A stretch of 5,725 nucleotides of DNA from Thermoplasmata archaeon. Lineage in GTDB: Archaea > Thermoplasmatota > Thermoplasmata > Lutacidiplasmatales > UBA184. Location: the NCBI GenBank assembly GCA_030043255.1, contig JASHYB010000170.1, positions 1 to 5,725 on the forward strand. Direction: 5' to 3'. The notes under the pieces are model-generated. The model saw only the letters and a list, made by a program, of their open reading frames with translations. It did not search any database and had not been told where the DNA came from. The position numbers and the translations under genes were made by a program. Below are positions 5,445 through 5,725 of the stretch, one piece after another; within the stretch, counting starts at the first letter, position 1, and each line of letters starts with the position of its first letter.

Positions 5445-5725
5445 GGGCTCCGGCCCTCCCGGCTCGGGTAGACGTAGAACCCCTCACCGGTCTTGCGCCC
5501 CAGCTTGCCGGCGGCGACCATCTTACGGAGGATCGGGGCGGCGCGGTAGCGCTCCTCCTTCAGCCCGTCCGCGAGGATGTCCAGGATAGCGACCGTCGTG
5601 TCGATCCCGACCAGGTCGACGAGCTCGAGCGGGCCCATCGGGTGGTGGAAGCCGAGCCGGTAGGCGGCGTCCAGGTCGTCGCGGCTGGCGACGCCGGCCT
5701 CCAGCATCCGGGCCGCCTCGTTGAC
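5441..5725 (-). CDS. 3-hydroxyacyl-CoA dehydrogenase, C-terminal part (partial)
   Basis: This is the last 94 residues of an NAD-dependent 3-hydroxyacyl/3-hydroxybutyryl-CoA dehydrogenase, which oxidises the 3-hydroxyacyl-CoA intermediate of beta-oxidation or works in reverse in butyryl-CoA-type pathways. The visible part is the helical C-terminal dimerisation domain, beginning V-N-E-A-A-R-M-L-E-A-G-V-A. It continues with the diagnostic G-F-H-H-P-M-G-P-L-E-L-V-D-L-V-G-I-D and ends with A-P-I-L-R-K-M-V-A-A-G-K-L-G-R-K-T-G-E-G-F-Y. The NAD-binding Rossmann domain and the catalytic His-Glu pair lie beyond the right edge, so chain-length preference cannot be judged, nor whether it is fused to an enoyl-CoA hydratase. 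Its TGA overlaps the start of the PrsW-like gene, suggesting the two are co-transcribed. Confidence 0.93.
   Translation of the reverse strand, partial: VNEAARMLEAGVASRDDLDAAYRLGFHHPMGPLELVDLVGIDTTVAILDILADGLKEERYRAAPILRKMVAAGKLGRKTGEGFYVYPSREGRSP

Noticed and set aside
4698..5471. 257-residue plus-strand open frame opposite the PrsW-like gene
   Set aside because: Its highly charged, Asp/Arg/Glu-rich translation is the antisense image of a membrane protein. The minus strand gives coherent hydrophobic segments and protease motifs.
1..5725. CRISPR arrays, tRNA or rRNA genes, insertion sequences, toxin-antitoxin or defence genes
   Set aside because: I looked for regularly spaced repeats, tRNA-like T-loop sequences, transposase motifs and small paired genes on both strands and saw none. 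The window is packed with conserved core genes.

Overview
The window is archaeal and very GC-rich. Its core is a classic archaeal/eukaryote-type information-processing block on the minus strand, read from about 4114 down to 830: pus10 (tRNA pseudouridine synthase), ribosomal protein L21e, RNA polymerase subunit Rpo4/RpoF, a DUF655 helix-hairpin-helix protein and ksgA/dim1 (16S rRNA adenine dimethyltransferase). L21e, Rpo4, Pus10 and DUF655 do not occur together in bacteria, so the domain assignment is firm. The phylum is less certain. A small DUF6015-like gene next to the block and the high GC suggest a Thermoplasmata-related lineage, but this is an inference from memory of the family.

Layout from left to right. 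Positions 1-128 (minus) hold the N-terminus of an AroQ-type chorismate mutase that runs off the left edge. Positions 177-680 (minus) encode an HxlR-type winged-helix regulator. Positions 681-829 are a short intergenic stretch with two AT-rich, TATA-like patches. Positions 830-4114 (minus) are the five-gene block, whose genes abut or overlap by 8 to 38 bases except for one 13-base gap. Positions 4115-4207 are a compact divergent promoter region. Positions 4208-4597 (plus) encode the DUF6015-like small protein. It ends 7 bases from the stop of a convergent PrsW-type membrane protease gene (4605-5444, minus). That gene overlaps by four bases (GTGA) the end of a 3-hydroxyacyl-CoA dehydrogenase gene, which runs off the right edge.

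The five-gene block probably acts as one transcription unit linking tRNA modification, ribosome, RNA polymerase and rRNA maturation functions. Its internal genes carry visible Shine-Dalgarno motifs (perfect GGAGGT before L21e). The first gene, pus10, and the flanking DUF6015-like and chorismate mutase genes instead have an AT-rich element about 24-27 bases before the start codon and no Shine-Dalgarno motif, as expected for leaderless transcripts. The HxlR regulator lies just upstream of the chorismate mutase in the same direction and could be co-transcribed with it.

Most of the window is ordinary, well-conserved archaeal core genome. I do not see a defence system, mobile element, CRISPR array or RNA gene. 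The points that deserve a second look are the altered catalytic motif in KsgA (SLPY instead of NLPY), the mixed leaderless/Shine-Dalgarno start pattern, the uncharacterised DUF655 and DUF6015-like proteins, and the coupling of a PrsW-like protease to a beta-oxidation type dehydrogenase.
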